From Eubacteriales bacterium (GTDB lineage: Bacteria > Bacillota > Clostridia > Christensenellales > Aristaeellaceae): DNA of 64,000 nt. Of this stretch, positions 62,966 through 64,000 are shown in pieces (the stretch's first letter is position 1; each line of letters begins with the position of its first letter). The stretch spans positions 1-64,000 of the forward strand of contig JAQUWD010000015.1 of assembly GCA_028693055.1 (NCBI GenBank), written 5' to 3'. The notes below the pieces were generated by a model. The model was not told the origin of the DNA and did not search any database. It saw only the letters and a list, made by a program, of their open reading frames with translations. The translations under genes and the position numbers were made by a program.

Positions 62966-63842
62966 AATTCACCCACTTCTTTTGCAGCCAAAACTGCACC
63001 GTCGTCATCACAAAGATCATGATGAATAAAATCCATGAATACGCAGAGGCCATGCCCATTTTATATTGCTTAAAGGCATACTTGTAGATGCGCTCCAGGA
63101 ATACGGTGGTAGCTCCCCCCGGCCCGCCGTCGGTCATGATGAGTACGGAGTCGAACACCTGTAGACCATAGATAACGTTGATCACAATCAGCAGGAACAG
63201 CGTAGGCGACAGCAGCGGCAGCGTGATCCCAAAGAACTTACGCACGCTGCCTGCACCGTCGATAGAAGCAGCCTCGTAATAAGCTGGATCGATGGATTTA
63301 AGCGCCGCCAGCACCATTAAGGCATAATAGCCCGTATCCTTCCAAATAGCGGCGATCACCACGCCGGGCATAGCCCACTGCTGGCTGTTCAGCCAGCTTG
63401 GCCCTGTAATTCCCACGGTTTGCAGCAGTTGATTGAGCAAGCCGTATTTTCCACTCAACACCCATGTCCAAACCACGGCGGCAGCCACCCAAGAGGTGAT
63501 CACTGGGGTATAGAACACGCCCCGAAAGAAGCCTCTACCCTTAAAGGCATGGTTGAGCACCAGCGCCTCCGCCACGGAGGTTATCAAGATCAGGGGCAGA
63601 TAAAGCCCTAGATAGGTGAAGGTATGGCTAAGCACCTTCGGGAATTCGCTGCCGGTTAAAATGCGGGTAAAGTTTTTCAGCCCGATGAAATCCATGGAGC
63701 CAGCCAGCAGGTCATAGTTTAAAAAGCTAAAGACCAGAGAAGAAATCATAGGTACCAAGCAGAAAACCACAAGCCCGATCAACGACGGGGCCAGAAACAC
63801 CGCCGTAGCCGTACGCCGACCTGTGGATTTTGGTAGATACAC
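62955..63842 (-). CDS. Carbohydrate ABC permease, MalF type
   Basis: A 295-residue permease. First helix AVFLAPSLIGLVVFCLVPMI after a short basic N-terminus; EAA loop YEAASIDGAGSVRKFFGITLPL. GTG start at 63842 with AGAGGTG about seven bases upstream, located within the end of the GH65 gene. It is the partner of the MalG-type protein. Confidence 0.92.
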   Translation of the reverse strand: MYLPKSTGRRTATAVFLAPSLIGLVVFCLVPMISSLVFSFLNYDLLAGSMDFIGLKNFTRILTGSEFPKVLSHTFTYLGLYLPLILITSVAEALVLNHAFKGRGFFRGVFYTPVITSWVAAAVVWTWVLSGKYGLLNQLLQTVGITGPSWLNSQQWAMPGVVIAAIWKDTGYYALMVLAALKSIDPAYYEAASIDGAGSVRKFFGITLPLLSPTLFLLIVINVIYGLQVFDSVLIMTDGGPGGATTVFLERIYKYAFKQYKMGMASAYSWILFIMIFVMTTVQFWLQKKWVNYDA

Positions 63843-63843
63843 C

Positions 63844-64000
63844 TTACTTCACCTCTCTTAACGTATGATGCTCGTGGGTAACCTCCACCTCCATGGAGCG
63901 GCCGCGGTACACAACTCGAAATTTGAGTCGCCGTATGGCAGGCGGCAGCTTAGGGTCAAGGGAGATTCCCTCCTCGTCCGCCCAAAGCCCAGCCGCTCCA
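63844..64000 (-). CDS. C-terminal end of a GH65-type glycosidase/phosphorylase (partial)
   Basis: The last 51 codons of a gene whose start lies beyond the window. The translated end (LWADEEGISLDPKLPP, then RRLKFRVVYRGRSMEVEVTH) matches the C-terminal beta-domain of GH65 proteins, which are mainly phosphorylases of maltose, trehalose, kojibiose or nigerose. It stops one base before the MalF-type GTG, so it heads or belongs to the same operon. The specific substrate cannot be judged from this piece. Confidence 0.65.
   Translation of the reverse strand, partial: GAAGLWADEEGISLDPKLPPAIRRLKFRVVYRGRSMEVEVTHEHHTLREVK

Noticed and set aside
1-64000. CRISPR arrays, tRNA/rRNA genes, phage or insertion-sequence genes
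   Set aside because: No regularly spaced repeats, no tRNA-like cloverleaf or rRNA stretch and no transposase- or integrase-like protein was seen on reading both strands. A covariance-model scan was not possible here.

Overview
The window looks like chromosomal DNA of a Gram-positive anaerobe of the class Clostridia, probably a gut or rumen plant-fibre degrader of the Christensenellales/Oscillospirales type. The grounds are strong AGGAGG-type ribosome sites, sigmaA promoters with 16-17 bp spacers, frequent GTG/TTG starts, Firmicutes-type gene orders (ruvC-ruvA-ruvB-queA; DUF1667 with two flavoproteins; Lpl-type sugar transporter beside a sensor-AraC regulator) and moderately high GC by eye. 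The assignment is inference; there is no rRNA in the window.

Layout. 1-4458 (minus): a glycerol-3-phosphate oxidase-like trio followed by a VanY/M15-like protein that has lost its catalytic residues. 4564-8313 (minus): ruvC-ruvA-ruvB-queA-nitroreductase. 8521-10998 (plus): a large MalT/LuxR-type ATPase regulator. 11104-12914: a drug/metabolite-type exporter divergent from rRNA methyltransferase rlmA. 12896-19453 (minus): a receiver/GGDEF/EAL/GAF/PAS protein coupled to a heterodimeric ABC exporter. 19534-22599 (minus): sensor-AraC regulator plus esterase.

22840-64000 is nearly continuous carbohydrate metabolism: an LplABC transporter with a CE12 esterase, GH43 and a serine hydrolase (plus); a LacI regulator (minus); GH105-GH28-TIM-barrel isomerase-MATE (minus, with a perfect cre-type operator at its promoter); a complete inositol operon iolR-J-C-A-G-B-D-E that runs on into an unknown gene and a GH38 alpha-mannosidase (minus); GH105, an unrecognised probable alpha/alpha-toroid protein, a full Opp/Dpp-type ABC importer and another isomerase (plus); and an alpha-glucoside-type cluster with the tail of a GH65 protein, two permeases, a binding protein and a six-hairpin glycosidase (minus, cut by the window end).

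How it works together (inference): glycan fragments, mainly pectin/rhamnogalacturonan- and hemicellulose-derived, enter through three ABC importers and are de-esterified and hydrolysed in the cytoplasm, because none of the glycosidases or esterases has a signal peptide. Inositol is degraded to central metabolites by the iol enzymes, although no inositol transporter is in the window. All three binding proteins are secreted but lack a lipobox cysteine, and each binding-protein gene is followed at once by a strong inverted repeat. No gene-free stretch exceeds about 250 bases. I saw no tRNA, rRNA, CRISPR array, insertion sequence or prophage gene.
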